From: Sweltsa coloradensis
Taxonomy: Eukaryota > Arthropoda > Insecta > Plecoptera > Chloroperlidae
Assembly (NCBI GenBank): GCA_024449915.1
Contig: JAMZAV010000299.1
Coordinates: 124,001-188,000 of the forward strand
Direction of reading: 5' to 3'
DNA length: 64,000 nucleotides
Under the pieces are notes generated by a model. The model was not told the origin of the DNA. It did not search any database and worked only from the letters and a program-made list of their open reading frames with translations. This document shows positions 22,515 through 34,872 of the stretch, in pieces. The position numbers and the translations under genes are program-made. Every line of letters starts with the position of its first letter. The stretch's first letter is position 1.

Positions 22515-23061
22515 CCAGGGCTCAGGAACGGGGGGGGATAGGGGGAAACTCCCCCCCCCCCCACTTGTTGGCTTGACCCCCCCCCCCACTGGGGGGTCAA
22601 GCCAGGTATGGGTGTCACTTGCTAGCTTGTTGGGTGATTTTTAGGATTTTTACTACAGTCGGGCTTGCAAACAAAAAGGAAGGTTTTTGTTAAAAAAAAT
22701 TAGAAAGATTCAGTAAGAGACGTGATTTGCGAGACTAGACTAGCCATCTGATTTTAGAATGATATTCATTATATTTTGTGTGCAGTGTTTTCACTCTCAA
22801 GCAGACTGTCGACCGATTTCAGTCAGGTAATCAATCTTCAATGCAATATTAGCTTCAAAATGTAACCCATATTCACAATTTAAAATTCGCCTGAAAACGT
22901 GTTTCAGGCCACCTATCAAGGGCACCTTTAAAAAAGAATCTCGCCTACGGCGAAAAAGCCGGCGGCGGCTGGGGCTTCGCCCCAGACCCCGGTTTGCCCA
23001 CCCAACCTCTTAGTCAACTTAAGTGTGACCCCCCCCTAAAAATATAGTTCCTACGCCACTG
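22515..23061. mobile_element. 547-bp degraded hAT-like element
   Basis: The right end, GTTCCTACGCCACTG, and left end, CCAGGGCTCAGGAAC, are imperfect inverted repeats. Flanks TTCAAGAG (22507-22514) and TACAAGAG (23062-23069) form a 7/8 TSD. It has long G and C homopolymers near both ends and a GGGGCTTCGCCCC hairpin at about 22970-22986 beside CGCCTACGGCG. It is older than the other hAT copies. Confidence 0.62.
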
Positions 23062-25370
23062 TACAAGAGCAACTGCCGCTGTGAATCACCAAGCCGAGAC
23101 TCGTCTAGCTGCTACTGCTACGTTCACTATATCGCTATGCACGAGGACGCAGACTAAAAACATATCACATCGCCAACGCCAAAGAGTTAAAGGTACAAGA
23201 TTCAAAAATGTTTTAGAAAGGTCCATTCATGCACCCAATTATTTCGGCTCGATATATACTGCGTCCATCTTTTATGCTCCTCAAATCAAATCCAGTTTAG
23301 TAATTCTCGATAAAACTTGATTTTTTGCAGTATTTTATTTTTTTGGAAGTTGGCAGGGCAAGATAAAATTTTGAAAAGTTTGTCAGTTCTGTTGTCAACA
23401 TTCATAGTGGTAACATTGGGGAGATTTTTTCAAAGTGAACTTTTAGTTTTTAAAAATAAAGTAGTAATTTAATTAAATAATTAATTTTAATTTTAATTAA
23501 TTTTTAATTTTTTGTAGGTTGTATTCCTGCAGATTTTGCTGTCCATGTTAAAAGTTTGTCAAAAATTGGACCTTGACGTTGGTGTGAAATTTTGTCAAAA
23601 TCGGACCAGTAGTTTGGCTCCTATACACGTCGAACCGAGGCCGTCGCTATACTCACTTCGTTCGGTCGAACACACAGACAGACGTAATCACAGCGAAGTG
23701 CCGCTAATAAACTTGCCATAGAGACTCTTTTCGAATGCGTTGTTTAAGTTTCGTTTTGCCATTGTTATCATTTAGCAATGAATTCATATTTTGAAAGTGG
23801 TACAATCCTTATGATTATAATAGTCTAGTGTGTTCGCAACAAAAAAGGCAAATATGTGGCTATTTGTGATACAAGCAAGCCGTTTTGCACAAGTGTTACA
23901 CTTACAAATTGAAACATTTTGACCCGCAGCTCATGATGATTTGAGCATGTGGGGGGCGCGTGGGGGGTATTTTAAAAAAAGGGGGGGGGGGAATTATTTT
24001 AAACAATTTGGAAGTCGATATGTACAATAAGGGTGTCATTTTCACATATTTTGAGGTCGACAAATTTAATGCTGATAATTTAAACTTTGTAAGAGCAACC
24101 ATTTAGGCTGCAAGGGCGCCATATTGGAAAACGGCCCCCACATACACAATAGTTACTAAAGCACGTTACTTGGCCTTCATTGGTATCAATTCTGACTATA
24201 TCGTACTCGCTGAACACGCCTGTGACTCTAGATTTGCGATAGGGCAATCAACATTCCAGAAATGCCGCCATTTTGAATATTACAGGTGTCCGAGATGTGG
24301 TCAAAGGGTTAAAGGGTCTAGGCTATTTGTGACACAAGCAAGCCGTTTTGCACAAGTGTTACACTTAAAAATTGCATTTTGACCCGCAGCTCATAATAAT
24401 TTGAGAATGTGGGGGGCGCGTGGGGGTATTTTTTAAAAAAAGGGGGGGGGAATTATTTTAAACAATTTGGAAGTCGATATGTACAATGAGGGTGTCATTT
24501 TCACATATTTTGAGGTCGACAAATTTAATGCAGATAATTTAAACTTTGTAAAAGCAACCATTTAGGCTCCAAGGGCGCCATATTGGAAAACGGCCCCCAC
24601 ATACACAATAGTTCTAAAGCACGTTACTTGGCCTTCATTGGTATCTATTCTGACTAAATCGTACTCGCTGAACACGCCTGTGACTCTAGATTCGCGATAG
24701 GGCAATCAACATTCCAGAAATGCCGCCATTTTGAATATTACAGGTGTCCGAGATGTGGTCAAAGGGTTAAAGGGTCTAGGCTATTTGTGACACAAGCAAG
24801 CCGTTTTGCACAAGTGTTACACTTAAAAATTGAAACATTTTGACCCGCAGCTCATAATAATTTGAGAATGTGGGGGGCGCGTGGGGGTATTTTTAAAAAA
24901 AGGGGGGGGGAATTATTTTAAACAATTTGGAAGTCGATATGTACAATGAGGGTGTCATTTTCACATATTTTGAGGTCGACAAATTTAATGCAGATAATTT
25001 AAACTTTGTAAAAGCAACCATTTAGGCTCCAAGGGCGCCATATTGGAAAACGGCCCCCACATACACAATAGTTTCTAAAGCACGTTACTTGGCCTTCATT
25101 GGTATACATTCTGACTAAATCGTACTCACTGAACACTCCTGTGACTCTAGATTCGCGATAGGGCAACCAACATTCCAGGAATGCCGCCATTTTGAATATT
25201 ACAGGTGTCCGAGATGTGGTCAAAGGGTCTAAGGGGTAATAAAATCATCAATGTTCATCAATGTTGGTTGTAAGAGACACTTACTCCGATCTTATGTAGC
25301 TCTTCTATTTGGCGCTTGTCTCTATTTCGACCAAAGCAGGAAAGTCCCAAGTATAATGGCAAGGGAGCCG

Positions 25371-25982
25371 TCCCACAGTGCCGCTTCCCGTAAGGCCATC
25401 AACCTTTTTTTCCCCCTATGCCATCATTACTACCTGTCGATAAAGACCATGTTACACTTGTTGGCCTAAGGGGAATTGATTTATTCCCGTTAGGCCAACA
25501 CCCTGCATTTCATTATCGAACATACAAAGAAGGTTTGTTGGCGTTGGGGTAATTGATTTATTCCCGTTAGGCCAACAGCGTATATGCATCGTTTACGGTA
25601 AGGAGTGGGGTGTTGTTGGCGTTGGGGTAATAAGTCAATTCCCCTTAGACCAACGAACCTTGTTTACATATTCAATAATAAAATGCAGGGTGTTGGCCAA
25701 AGGGGAATAAATCAATTACCCCAACGCCAACAACACCCCACTCCTTACCGTAAACGATGCATATACGCTGTTGGCCTAACGGGAATAAATCAATTACCCC
25801 AAGGCCAACAAACCTTCTTTGTATTTTCCATAATGAAATGCAGGGTGTTGGCCAAACGGGAATAAATCAATTCCCCTTAGGCCATCAACGCTTCCTGTAA
25901 CATGGTCTTTATCGACAGGTAGAAATGATGGCATAGGGGGAAAAAAAAGGTTGATGGCCTTACGGGAAGCGGCACTGTGGGA
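25371..25982. repeat. 612-bp palindrome inside the foldback element
   Basis: Arms begin CCCACAGTGCCGCTTCCCGT and meet near 25676. Within the arms, a module of GTTGGCC-TAA-CGGGAATAAATCAATT (and its inverse) recurs about every 70-110 bp, with small changes (CCCCTTAGG, CCCGTTAGG, CCCCAACGCC). This is a palindrome made from smaller inverted modules, probably a MITE or the older core of the element. Confidence 0.75.
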
Positions 25983-26281
25983 AGACACCATGGCAAGGGT
26001 GGTTCGTGCTGCTTATTGTGCCTCACAGTATCCCCTTTGGGCGTCCTATGTCGGAAATTGAGCATTATCAGTTGGCAAATCGTAAGCGCCGGGAGAGTTG
26101 CCCTACATTCGTTCTTAATGGTTGAACCATAGAGAACCATATTAATAATGGCAAGCAAGGCAGATGGGATGCAGTTCTCTTGACTCTTAGTATCAAATGT
26201 GCCTGTTAAGGACGTGGAGGCATTTGAGATTGTCTTTCTTATTTTACCAACAAATCGATGAAATGCGTCCTCTTCCTGGTC

Positions 26282-27157
26282 TTAGTCCTCTCTATCCAGG
26301 CGGTTAAGTATTTCAGCATTGTTGGGCATGAGAAAATAGTCCTTACCAGATTTCTTACACTTTAGTTCTGGGAAATGGGACAAAATTTTAAGCCTCAGAT
26401 TCGTAGTCTTTTCCTCTATGAGAGAAGCCTCGTCAACACCGCGCAGCTGCGACAGTTTGCGCCTGTACATAGCACGGAGATCGGCCATTCTGAATACGCA
26501 CTGCTCTTCCATAGCGATTATTTTTCCGTTCATGCACATAAGTAGATCAGCGAATGCCAGCCCTTCGCAGATGATTGCATCTTGATCACCTTCAGAATTA
26601 GCACATTTCTGTCGGCATCGATTGAATAATTGCACTAAACATCTAGGATGATATTTAGCTTCTTGGGCTACCAGATCTCCATCAAGAATTAGCAGTGCTT
26701 GAAGTTGCGTGTCCCCCAAAACTTGTGCACAGTGTTTTACTTGCTCATAAATATTTTCAGTTTCACATCGACGAAGTTGGTTTCCCCGTTTAGCCGGCGC
26801 AGTACATATAAAGCATATGTCTTCCTTAACGTTTACGACTGGAGTAGTAGAACGCATAGTTCGCAGATTTCCTGGATTCTTTTCATTAGATGTGGAAGGT
26901 TCTCCTACTTGTGGTAGTATAGAATCTCTAGAGTCTTTTGCTTTAGACAAAGTTATACTTAAAGCTTTAAACCTCTTTGGCTCAACGTAGACCATAGCGC
27001 ATATTTTATGCCACAGTGCTGACTTTTCTCTTAGGTTGGCTTCTATACCATGGCCCTCATCCAATACGCTGACATTGAAACCACAAGGTAGTGTGAAATC
27101 ATAGGCCAGGAGCTGGCCAAAGGCGGACGCTAGTGTAATATAACCTCTGTTTCGCAT
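26282..27157 (-). CDS. 291-residue ORF of a giant foldback element
   Basis: ATG at 27157, TAA at 26282. The N-terminal third includes SALWHKICAMVY; the middle has a possible metal-binding cluster, CFICTAPAKRGNQLRRC, and further on HPRCLVQLFNRCRQKC. The C-terminal third is helical and charged. Proteins with a similar order (L-W-H-K, C-x2-C, then Q-E-A-K-Y-H-x-x-C-L-V) turn up in animal genomes as uncharacterised, probably mobile-element-linked proteins; I cannot name the family and see no DDE triad or polymerase motif. It lies between inverted arms (23.8-25.2 and 27.5-28.7 kb), which suggests it is the element's own gene or the remains of one. No intron is evident. Confidence 0.55.
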   Translation of the reverse strand: MRNRGYITLASAFGQLLAYDFTLPCGFNVSVLDEGHGIEANLREKSALWHKICAMVYVEPKRFKALSITLSKAKDSRDSILPQVGEPSTSNEKNPGNLRTMRSTTPVVNVKEDICFICTAPAKRGNQLRRCETENIYEQVKHCAQVLGDTQLQALLILDGDLVAQEAKYHPRCLVQLFNRCRQKCANSEGDQDAIICEGLAFADLLMCMNGKIIAMEEQCVFRMADLRAMYRRKLSQLRGVDEASLIEEKTTNLRLKILSHFPELKCKKSGKDYFLMPNNAEILNRLDRED

Positions 27158-28993
27158 TGCGTGATTAGGATTTTTTGCTAAGCAGATTGTCTCACCACCA
27201 CCTTTTTGGCAAATGCATCATTTGCTCCAAACAACGCGTGGAGGAAATGAGGCAAGAGCTGCAGGAGACACTACCGAAACTCTTTGCTTTCTTTTCGACA
27301 TTACTGCAGGCGAGATATATCTGTAGAAAATTATACATTTCACTTAGCCACATGCCAATCACCTTATGTGAGTGCAAAAACACAATAACTTAATGTTAAT
27401 CTTAATCCAAATATCAATAGTTGTACAGACTGATTGTCTGCACCACAGAAGGAAAATAACACACACCACCCCATACCATGAAAAATTATGCAATCGCACT
27501 TTAAGTGTTACTGGTGTGTTCAGGGAGTATCATTTAGTGGAAATTAATACCAATCATGCCATATTTACACACAAAAGAAGTCTCAACGTACTTGGGGCTA
27601 TATTACAATATGCATGGCGCCGTTTGGGCCTGAATGGTAAGACCTTCGAATTTGAAATGGTCCTCAATAAAAGTTTTGACCTCGAAATATCTGAAAATGA
27701 CCCTTTAACCAAATTCCGCCAAGCATGCATAAGTTAATGTTCAATTCACAATTTGACCACATCTCGGATACCTGTAATATTCAAAATGGCGGCATTCCGG
27801 GAATGTCGATTGCCCTATCGCGAATCTAGAGTCACAGGCGTGTTCAGCGAGTACGATTTAGTCAGAATTGATACCAATGAAGGCCAAGTAACGTGCTTCA
27901 GAAACTATTGTGTATGTGGGGGCCGTTTTCCAATATGGCGCCCTTGGAGCCTAAATGGTTGCTCTTACAAAGTTTAAATTATCAGCATTAAATTTTTTGA
28001 CCTCAAAATATGTGAAAATGACACCCTTATTGTACATATGGACTTCCAAATTGTTTAAAATAATTCCCCCCCCCCCTTTTTTTAAAAAATACCCCCCCCC
28101 CGCGCCCCCCACATGCTCAAATCATTATGAGTTGCGGGTCAAAATGTTTCAATTTTTAAGTGAAACACTTGTGCAAAACGGCTTGCTTGTATCACAAATA
28201 GCCTAGACCCTTTGACCCTTTGACCACATCTCGGACACCTGTAATATTCAAAATGGCAGCATTCCGGGAATGTTGATTGCCCTATCGCGAATCAAGAGTC
28301 ACAGGCGTGTTCAGCGAGTACGATTTAGTCAGAATTGATACCAATAAAGGCCAAGTAACGTGCTTTAGAAACTATTGTGTATGTGGGGGCCGTTTTCCAA
28401 TATGGCGCCCTTGGAGCCTAAATGGTTGCTCTTACAAAGTTTAAAATATCTGCATTAAATTTGTCGACCTCAAAATATGTGAAAATGACACCCTTATTGT
28501 ACATATCGACTTCCAAATTGTTTAAAATAATTCCCCCCCCCTTTTTTTAAAATACCCCCCACGCGCCCCCCACATGCTCAAATCATTATGAGCTGCGGGT
28601 CAAAATGTTTCAATTTTTAAGTGTAACACTTGTGCAAAACGGCTTGCTTGTATCACAAATAGCCACATAATTTTTTGAACACACCCCACTATAAACCATA
28701 CAATAATCAAGTCGAAAATTCTCCGAGTGTTTTTCGTATACATTGCTGAAATGCGCTTACCAAGGCACAATAAAATTAAAAGATGTCCATTACAGTACCT
28801 ATGTAAAGGTTTAAATAAAGAATTTGTTTTTTTTTAATGTGGCTCTAAGCAAAGAAATTTTAAAGATATGGCGAATAAACATAGCAAAAATAACACTCAA
28901 GCTTTTTGTATGGGTTGTCATATTATATTAACATACATGTTAATTAATTTTATGCACTAACATACACTAACACTAACATGAACATGAATATTA

Positions 28994-29500
28994 CTAGGAA
29001 AACGCTCAGTTGGACGCGTTGATAAGCGAGCACGTGCTATATAATTTGTTGATGGTCCAAATTTCAACCTGATCTGAATCTTCGTGCGACCGCTATCATG
29101 AGCCAAAAAAGCTCCAGCTTCGTGCGACTTTTTGTTGCCATGGTAACGTTACTTTTGTTAAAATGTAATTTCCATCTACACTACTTATCGGATCAAAATA
29201 AAATTAACATATTCGTGACCGGACGGACATTCTAAATGATTTGGCCACCTCAGATTTTGTCGCCGTTTAGTTTGAAAAAAAAACTTTCGATTAACTTTAA
29301 TGTAACTTTATAACTTTTTGAACGATTTTGCCACAAAACTAATGGCATCCAATCGAGAACAAAGCTTGCGGATGGTCCAAATTTCAACTAGATCCGAACC
29401 TCCATTCGAACGTTATGGCAAGACATACAAACATACAAACAAAAAAAAAAGCTAGTGACTATTTTTTTTTTGGCAGAGTCAAATGGAAACGCTCGCTTAA
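28994..29500 (-). mobile_element. Helitron-like element, type C
   Basis: Head CTAGGAAAACGCTCAGTTGG and ACGCGTTGATAAGCGAGC; end GAAACGCTCGCTTAA. The hairpin loop differs from types A and B but the AACGC/GCGTT stem is kept. The body has two GATGGTCCAAATTTCAAC blocks, then ACATACAAACATACAAAC. Confidence 0.62.
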
Positions 29501-30132
29501 TCACTGCAGCAACTTTTGTATATTTTAATCCTGACCGTTTTCCATTAAATAATGCCCACCATTACCATTTTACTAGATCTATTAGTTACATTTTCATACC
29601 ACCCAAATCTAGCCACGCATATTTTGACAAAAAGACCGACTTACGTTTGTAGAACAATATTTAATAAATTACCAACTTTTATTTAAATACTCTAATTCAC
29701 TAATACTCTTTAAACATAAAAGTAAATGAAGCTTATCAATCACAAGAGGGGACCCTGAGCTTGGCCCAACTCAAATGCGCGCGCTCAGGTGTTGACGATT
29801 GCAGCTGAACGGTTAGATATATATATACCAAATTTTGCAAGATTTCATTTACCTATATTGATATCCACACTTGGTTGGCATTAGCCTAAAAAAAAGAGGT
29901 AAGTCCGAAAAGTGAAAACATCGAAAATCGAAAACAGTGATTTCAATTCTGAAAATTCCCACCAAACCGTTAATCTTACGATATAACCAAATTACCCTAC
30001 GCATTCACATTTAAAAAAAAATCAAATCAAATCAAATCTGTACTCTTGGAATAAATTCCCGAAGTTCACCAAAATTTAGTAAATAATGGAGATTTCACGA
30101 TTTTTTTATTCAAAACCGATGGATTAATTTAA

Positions 30133-30743
30133 CTAGGAAGCTTCGCAAACGCTTTTTTAGTCGCATTGATGGATGAGCTTTTTTGTAAGTTTTTAGTTTG
30201 CGTAGGACCACTTTTTCTTTGCAAGTGCTTTTTGAATGCATTGTAGGTGATTGTTAACAAGTTTCTATTGTTACTTGTTAATTGTTATTATAAACCTAAA
30301 AAAAACTCATATTAAAACCTTTCTTCTATGGATTCTGGCTAACTTTTTCAACTTTTTTTCTTTCAGAAAGCAATATACATCACCATTACCTTTAATGTCC
30401 ATGTAAAATATGAACGTAGTAGCCCATCTTGTTTGGTCAGAATCGCCCCAAATGTAACGAAAATATTGCAATAAAAATTGAAAAAAATCGTAAAAGTACG
30501 ATATTCATGAGAAATATTTCTTCGATTGTACCCAAAAACGTGGCAGGTCTAAGTTCAGAGATTTCGAATGTCCCTTAAATTTTCATTAAGATCGCATAAT
30601 ATGCCGTTTGCCCGGTAGCGTGCGAACAAACAGACAGAAAAAACAAACAAAAAAAACAAAAAATAAACAAGAAAACAAAAAAACATTGGAGCTAAATTTT
30701 TTGAGGGGTCAGTGAAATTGAAGTTTTCGCTTCGCTCATCCAA
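30133..30743 (-). mobile_element. Helitron-like element, type B (uninterrupted reference copy)
   Basis: Plus-strand start CTAGGAAGCTTCGCAAACGC, end CGCTTCGCTCATCCAA. At 30277-30289 it carries GTTAATTGTTATT, which is the uninterrupted form of the site occupied by the foldback element at 45238-46163 in another copy. A shortened sister follows directly at about 30744-31165. Confidence 0.72.
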
Positions 30744-31165
30744 TTATAAACCTAAAAAAACGCATATTAAAACATTTATTTCTATGGATTCTGGCTAACT
30801 TTTTCAATTTGTTCTTTCAAAAGGTACTACATCACCATAACCTTAATGCCCATGTGAAATATGAACGTTGTAGCCCCACCCGTTTGGTCAGAATCGGCCC
30901 AAATGTCACGAAAATATTGCAATAAAAATTGAAAAAAATCGTAAAAGTACGATATTCATGAGAAATATTTCTTCGATTGTACCCAAAAATGTGGCACGTC
31001 TAAGTTCAGAGATTTCGAGGGTCCCCTCCAATTGTCATCAAGATCGCTTATGCCGTTTGCCCGGTATGAGTACGAACAAACAGAAAAAAAAAGAAAAAAA
31101 AACACCCGAGCTATACATTTTTTGGGGACTCAGTGAAATTGAAGTCTTCTCTTCGCTCATCACGT
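30744..31165 (-). mobile_element. Helitron-like element, type B, truncated
   Basis: Begins inside the body (TATAAACCTAAAAAAACGC) and ends GAAGTCTTCTCTTCGCTCATC. It lacks the hairpin and CTAG end, which suggests a tandem or nested pair with the preceding copy that shares one terminus. Confidence 0.6.
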
Positions 31166-31309
31166 GCACGTGCCGGTACCGGGTTTCCCCTCCTCCCTTC
31201 TGTTCATACTTCATCCTCATCTATCACCACTCATCGTCTCGATTAGCCAAAGTGCATAAATATGAGACGTTAAGCAATATTCAATCAATCAATCAATCAA
31301 TCGCTCATC

Positions 31310-33255
31310 CGAAAATACGCGTCCTGGAACTCATAGATTGATCCTAATTATTAACGTTATTGTGAAATATGATACCGATGCTGTTAACCGTTTACCCGTA
31401 CTTTGGCTTTATTAAAAAAAAAAACTGTATGTGTCAAATACTCCAGCCTACAATAATTACTATCTACCACGAACTATCAAATAAAATTATGAGGATTTTC
31501 ATGTTATACTTCGTTTGTATATTATTGTATTTATTCTTTAATAACAAATGCATTAGCATTGTTATTCGTATTTTGTATTTTGTTTCTGTATTTGTTATTA
31601 CTTTGTTGTATTATAACTACCATATGTATTTGTCGTCCCATATAATATGTGCTATGTACATGTCATTGTCAGTGGACTGAAAAAAAAGAAAAAAATAACA
31701 AATGCATATCACATCAGCATATCCCAAAACATGACACCTATATTAAATAAATGTGATATACAAATATCAAAAAAACTCCCAAGACAAAACGTTTTGCACT
31801 TTTGCTGACATTTTTGTGATTGTAGCTACAATCGACGACTTCCCCCCCCCCCCCCATCTTTTAAGACGTTCCTACGCGCCTGCCCACAGAGACAACTCGG
31901 TTTCGAGCCCGCCACCGATAATCCTGACTGAAAGTTTATTCCGCGGTATTTATAGGGATTGATTCCTCTTCGGCCCTTTTACCCGCCAAAGTTAAAAAAA
32001 AACATTCAGACTAACTAGTTATGAATTTAGAAATTAACAGAAAAGTTATTGGGTACACCATGACCCGAAGAAAATTATCAAACTTGGTATTTATTGAGCT
32101 AGGTCCCATCGGAAAAAATCTCCCATAAGAAATAACATGGGGACGATCGTTATGCCCCGTGACCTTGGAGGATGTTGATTCAAAAAAAAAATATTGGCCA
32201 TTATTGACGTACTCTACAGCCTTTTCTGTAAATCCTCTATTTTTATTTTGTAAGTTGGACAAGTGGTTCGATCATAATATATGCTTATTACTTAGAAGGG
32301 GTGTGATTTTGGAATGCATATTTTTGCGTGTTTTGAGTGTATATATGTATGCACAGTTTCAAGACACGATGCAATAAGGACCATTTTTAGATTGGTACGA
32401 AGAAATTTCACAAAAACGACAACTTTTACAAATTTCTGGATCAAAAAAATTGAAAATTGGTCCAAGATCACAAGATGTAATTTTTTAAACGGTCTTTTAG
32501 TGTAGAATTATGCTATAGGGGTAGATTATATGGCAAAATATAACTTTGTGGGTAATAGCCCCTTTAAGCAGCCCTCGATCATTCCCCTCGTAATTACTTT
32601 TCACCCTAAGAACCTAGTTGGTCACCTCCAGAAGGTCACGGACACCCTTACGACAATACTTCAGATTAAACCATTTCAAGTAAATCACATTGATATGGAT
32701 GCAAAAACGAACATGAAAAACGTAAAAGGAGGTAAATTAGCTTGTTTCCTATAAGGGTGGTCTCATGATCGTTATTCTTCGATTTAGTTGTCCTAGTGAA
32801 GGAAGGGAAACAGCTTCGTCCGCAGTACACTGTGTACATTCATCAGGTGGTTTGTTCAGGTCAGTAAACCTCATTGATGAAACCGAGAACATACCACTGG
32901 GCTGGCTACAGAGCGTAATCATTGTATGCTTCATGTTTCTTATTTAAAACTTCTGCCAATATCGTGATTTCTAAAATTCGATTGAAATGAACGTGTATTT
33001 CTGCCTGCTGTCGTTGTGTGAAATTTGCATATATAATTCGTTTCGCATATATTTTATTTACTCAAAATATCACTATGGGTAATTGGTTTGTTGTGATTTT
33101 GTGTGTGTACTGTGTACGCGTTCGCAGTACCAGTAAAAAAAGAGTGCACACAGAAATTAAATTCACCAAAGTTATCTATATTCTATATTGCATCTCATAA
33201 CCCCGTTTGGTTAATGGCTAGCATTGCTATGTGCCAACAAAATAATAATTAAAAA
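31310..33255. other. Formin intron 2: nothing recognised except a SINE remnant
   Basis: AT-rich, with a C-homopolymer at 31843 and the diverged SINE tail at 31.89 kb. Short ORFs here have no coding character. Confidence 0.35.
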
Positions 33256-34090
33256 CAATTTAGGGTAATTATGAACAATTCCGTATTATTGTCAAATTTG
33301 AAAAATAACTTTCAAAAAGGCTTTACTAAGCATCACTGGTCAACATATTAATGTTTCACAACGGCGCTTACCTTGGAAATGTGTAAAAAGTTGAAAAACA
33401 TGAACTATAAGTGGCGAGGAGTGACGCAGCCTAGGCCTACCGTGCTGAGATGTTGTACTCACTGCAAGTACCTTACAATAACAAAATTTAAAAATTCAAA
33501 ATAGAATCATCACGTTTTTGGTGTTACCTATAGTAACAAAAAACCTTCAAACCCGCCTTTAACGTCACTATTTTCAACGAAAGTCATTTTGCGTTGAAAG
33601 TCCTTTATATTTTAAAATGGCGACGTTAAAGGTTTTGTAGGTTGAGTATTTTAGTGCAAAAGGTTGGTACTACGTAAAAGCAAGATGTTAATGTCCAACA
33701 TGGCGAACCAACAACAGTGAAATGTCCCGAGTGTTTACGTGTTTAATCTGTGTTCATTTTTCCATATTCCCGCCTACGCGGGTTGGCATTGTAAAGTTTC
33801 AACAATTGAGGTAATTTGTTTAATTACCAGTGGATTTTTGCTGGGAAAAGTAGGTTAGGGGGTCTGGGGGGGGGGGGGTTGCGCGAAGCGCCGTGGCGAG
33901 GTTAGTACACCACTTGGGCATACAGCCTTGCAGGTGACACTAATGTTTTTCCTACTTTTTACACGTTTCTAAGGTAAGCGCCGTTTTGAAACGATAATAT
34001 GTCGACTAGTGATGCCTAATAAAGCCTTTTTGAAAGTTATTTTTCAAATTTGACAATAATACGGAATTGTTCATAATTACCAAATTATTG
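33256..34090. mobile_element. 835-bp foldback (MITE-like) element
   Basis: Terminal 80-90 bp are near-perfect inverted repeats (TAATTATGAACAATTCCGTA...TACGGAATTGTTCATAATTA). The interior has a smaller inverted pair (CCTTCAAACCCGCCTTTAAC at 33545 against GACGTTAAAGGTTTTGTAGG) and a GC-rich tail at 33860. No ORF; TSD not resolved. Confidence 0.65.
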
Positions 34091-34662
34091 TATCGACGGA
34101 TTAGTCAAACAAAAATACATTATCTTTCTTTGTTTCGACTCCTTAGATTACAACACAAAACAGAAACTTAGTCTTAGCCAGTGCTTAATTTGTAACGAAG
34201 CGCAGTTATACGCAGTATACCCACCTGTTTTAAAACAAAACAAAATGTGTAGCAAATATTAAATCCTTAGAAAGAAACGCACTAACGGTATTAAAAGTTA
34301 ACACGTTTCCTATAAATTATTGCAATTGGTAATTTAGTGCCTTCCTGGCTCAGAACTCACTAGGCCTATACAAGCTATCTTGAAGGGGAAAAGGCCCAAA
34401 ACATTTTTCGCCTCCGGCGGCTGGGGCTTTGCCCCCGACCCCTATCGTCGATATTAGCCTATTTATATAATGAACTCTACTAACTTAAAAACTAATATTA
34501 TCCTAATTTAAACCATCCACCCAAAGAAATCATTCCAATTCGATGACTGCGTACACCCACCTTTTCTGTACAAATTAACCACTGGTCTTAGTCTTAGCTC
34601 ATCAGCACACAACCATATTACATAGATTTATTAATTTAATATCAAGTTTGCACCGCACTTAC

Positions 34663-34872
34663 CTTCAAATTTCTCGTATATTTGGAAATCCAGCTTTTCA
34701 GGAACGAACCGTGGTTTCGCAATTCGTTGCTCCAATGTTGCCTTGTCGAGCGTGAGAGAGGCCACTTTGCGTAGGACGTTACTGTCTAGGGGTACATCCG
34801 TGACTGAGGAGTGTCTTCGTAGGTCTCTGGAGGCGTCGGCAGGAACCTGTGCTGCACACACGCCGGGAACTC
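34663..34872 (-). CDS. capu: Formin (Formin-2/Cappuccino-like), exon 2
   Basis: A 210-bp exon (70 codons, phase 1 at both ends). The acceptor is TCTTCTCACAG|GAGTTC and the donor GAAG|GTAAGT, a near-consensus site. The join to exon 1 gives ...LAPIT-G-VPGVCAAQV..., and it ends ...KLDFQIYEKFEG, continuing in exon 3 as QMLINWF. Residues about 20-70 of the exon (R-R-H-S-S-V then a Leu/Lys-rich stretch and KPRFVPEKLDFQIYEKFEG) look conserved, unlike the disordered exon 1. In Formin-2 the equivalent stretch leads into a small helical region upstream of FH1 whose function is poorly defined. It is separated from exon 1 by 4.2 kb and from exon 3 by about 27 kb of transposon-filled intron. Confidence 0.72.

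Larger units (their letters stand above)
23823..28690. mobile_element. 4.9-kb giant foldback element with tandem-repeat arms
   Basis: The left arm holds three roughly 460-bp direct repeats (starts near 23871, 24334 and 24792; the last ends about 25230). The right arm holds inverted copies at about 27752-28205 and 28215-28660, and a strongly diverged third at about 27480-27720. The outermost sequence is shared in inverted form (TGTGGCTATTTGTGATACAA), preceded by AGTGTGTTC on the left and by AGTGGGGTGTGTTC on the right (as inverted). Each unit has G- or C-homopolymers and a GGCGCCATATTGG block. Inside are a 612-bp palindrome and the 291-residue ORF. I could not find a convincing TSD. Confidence 0.7.

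Noticed and set aside
25605..26158. ORFs of 65-93 residues near the foldback centre
   Set aside because: They lie in the inverted modules and have no counterpart as proteins; the mirrored arms give similar frames on both strands.
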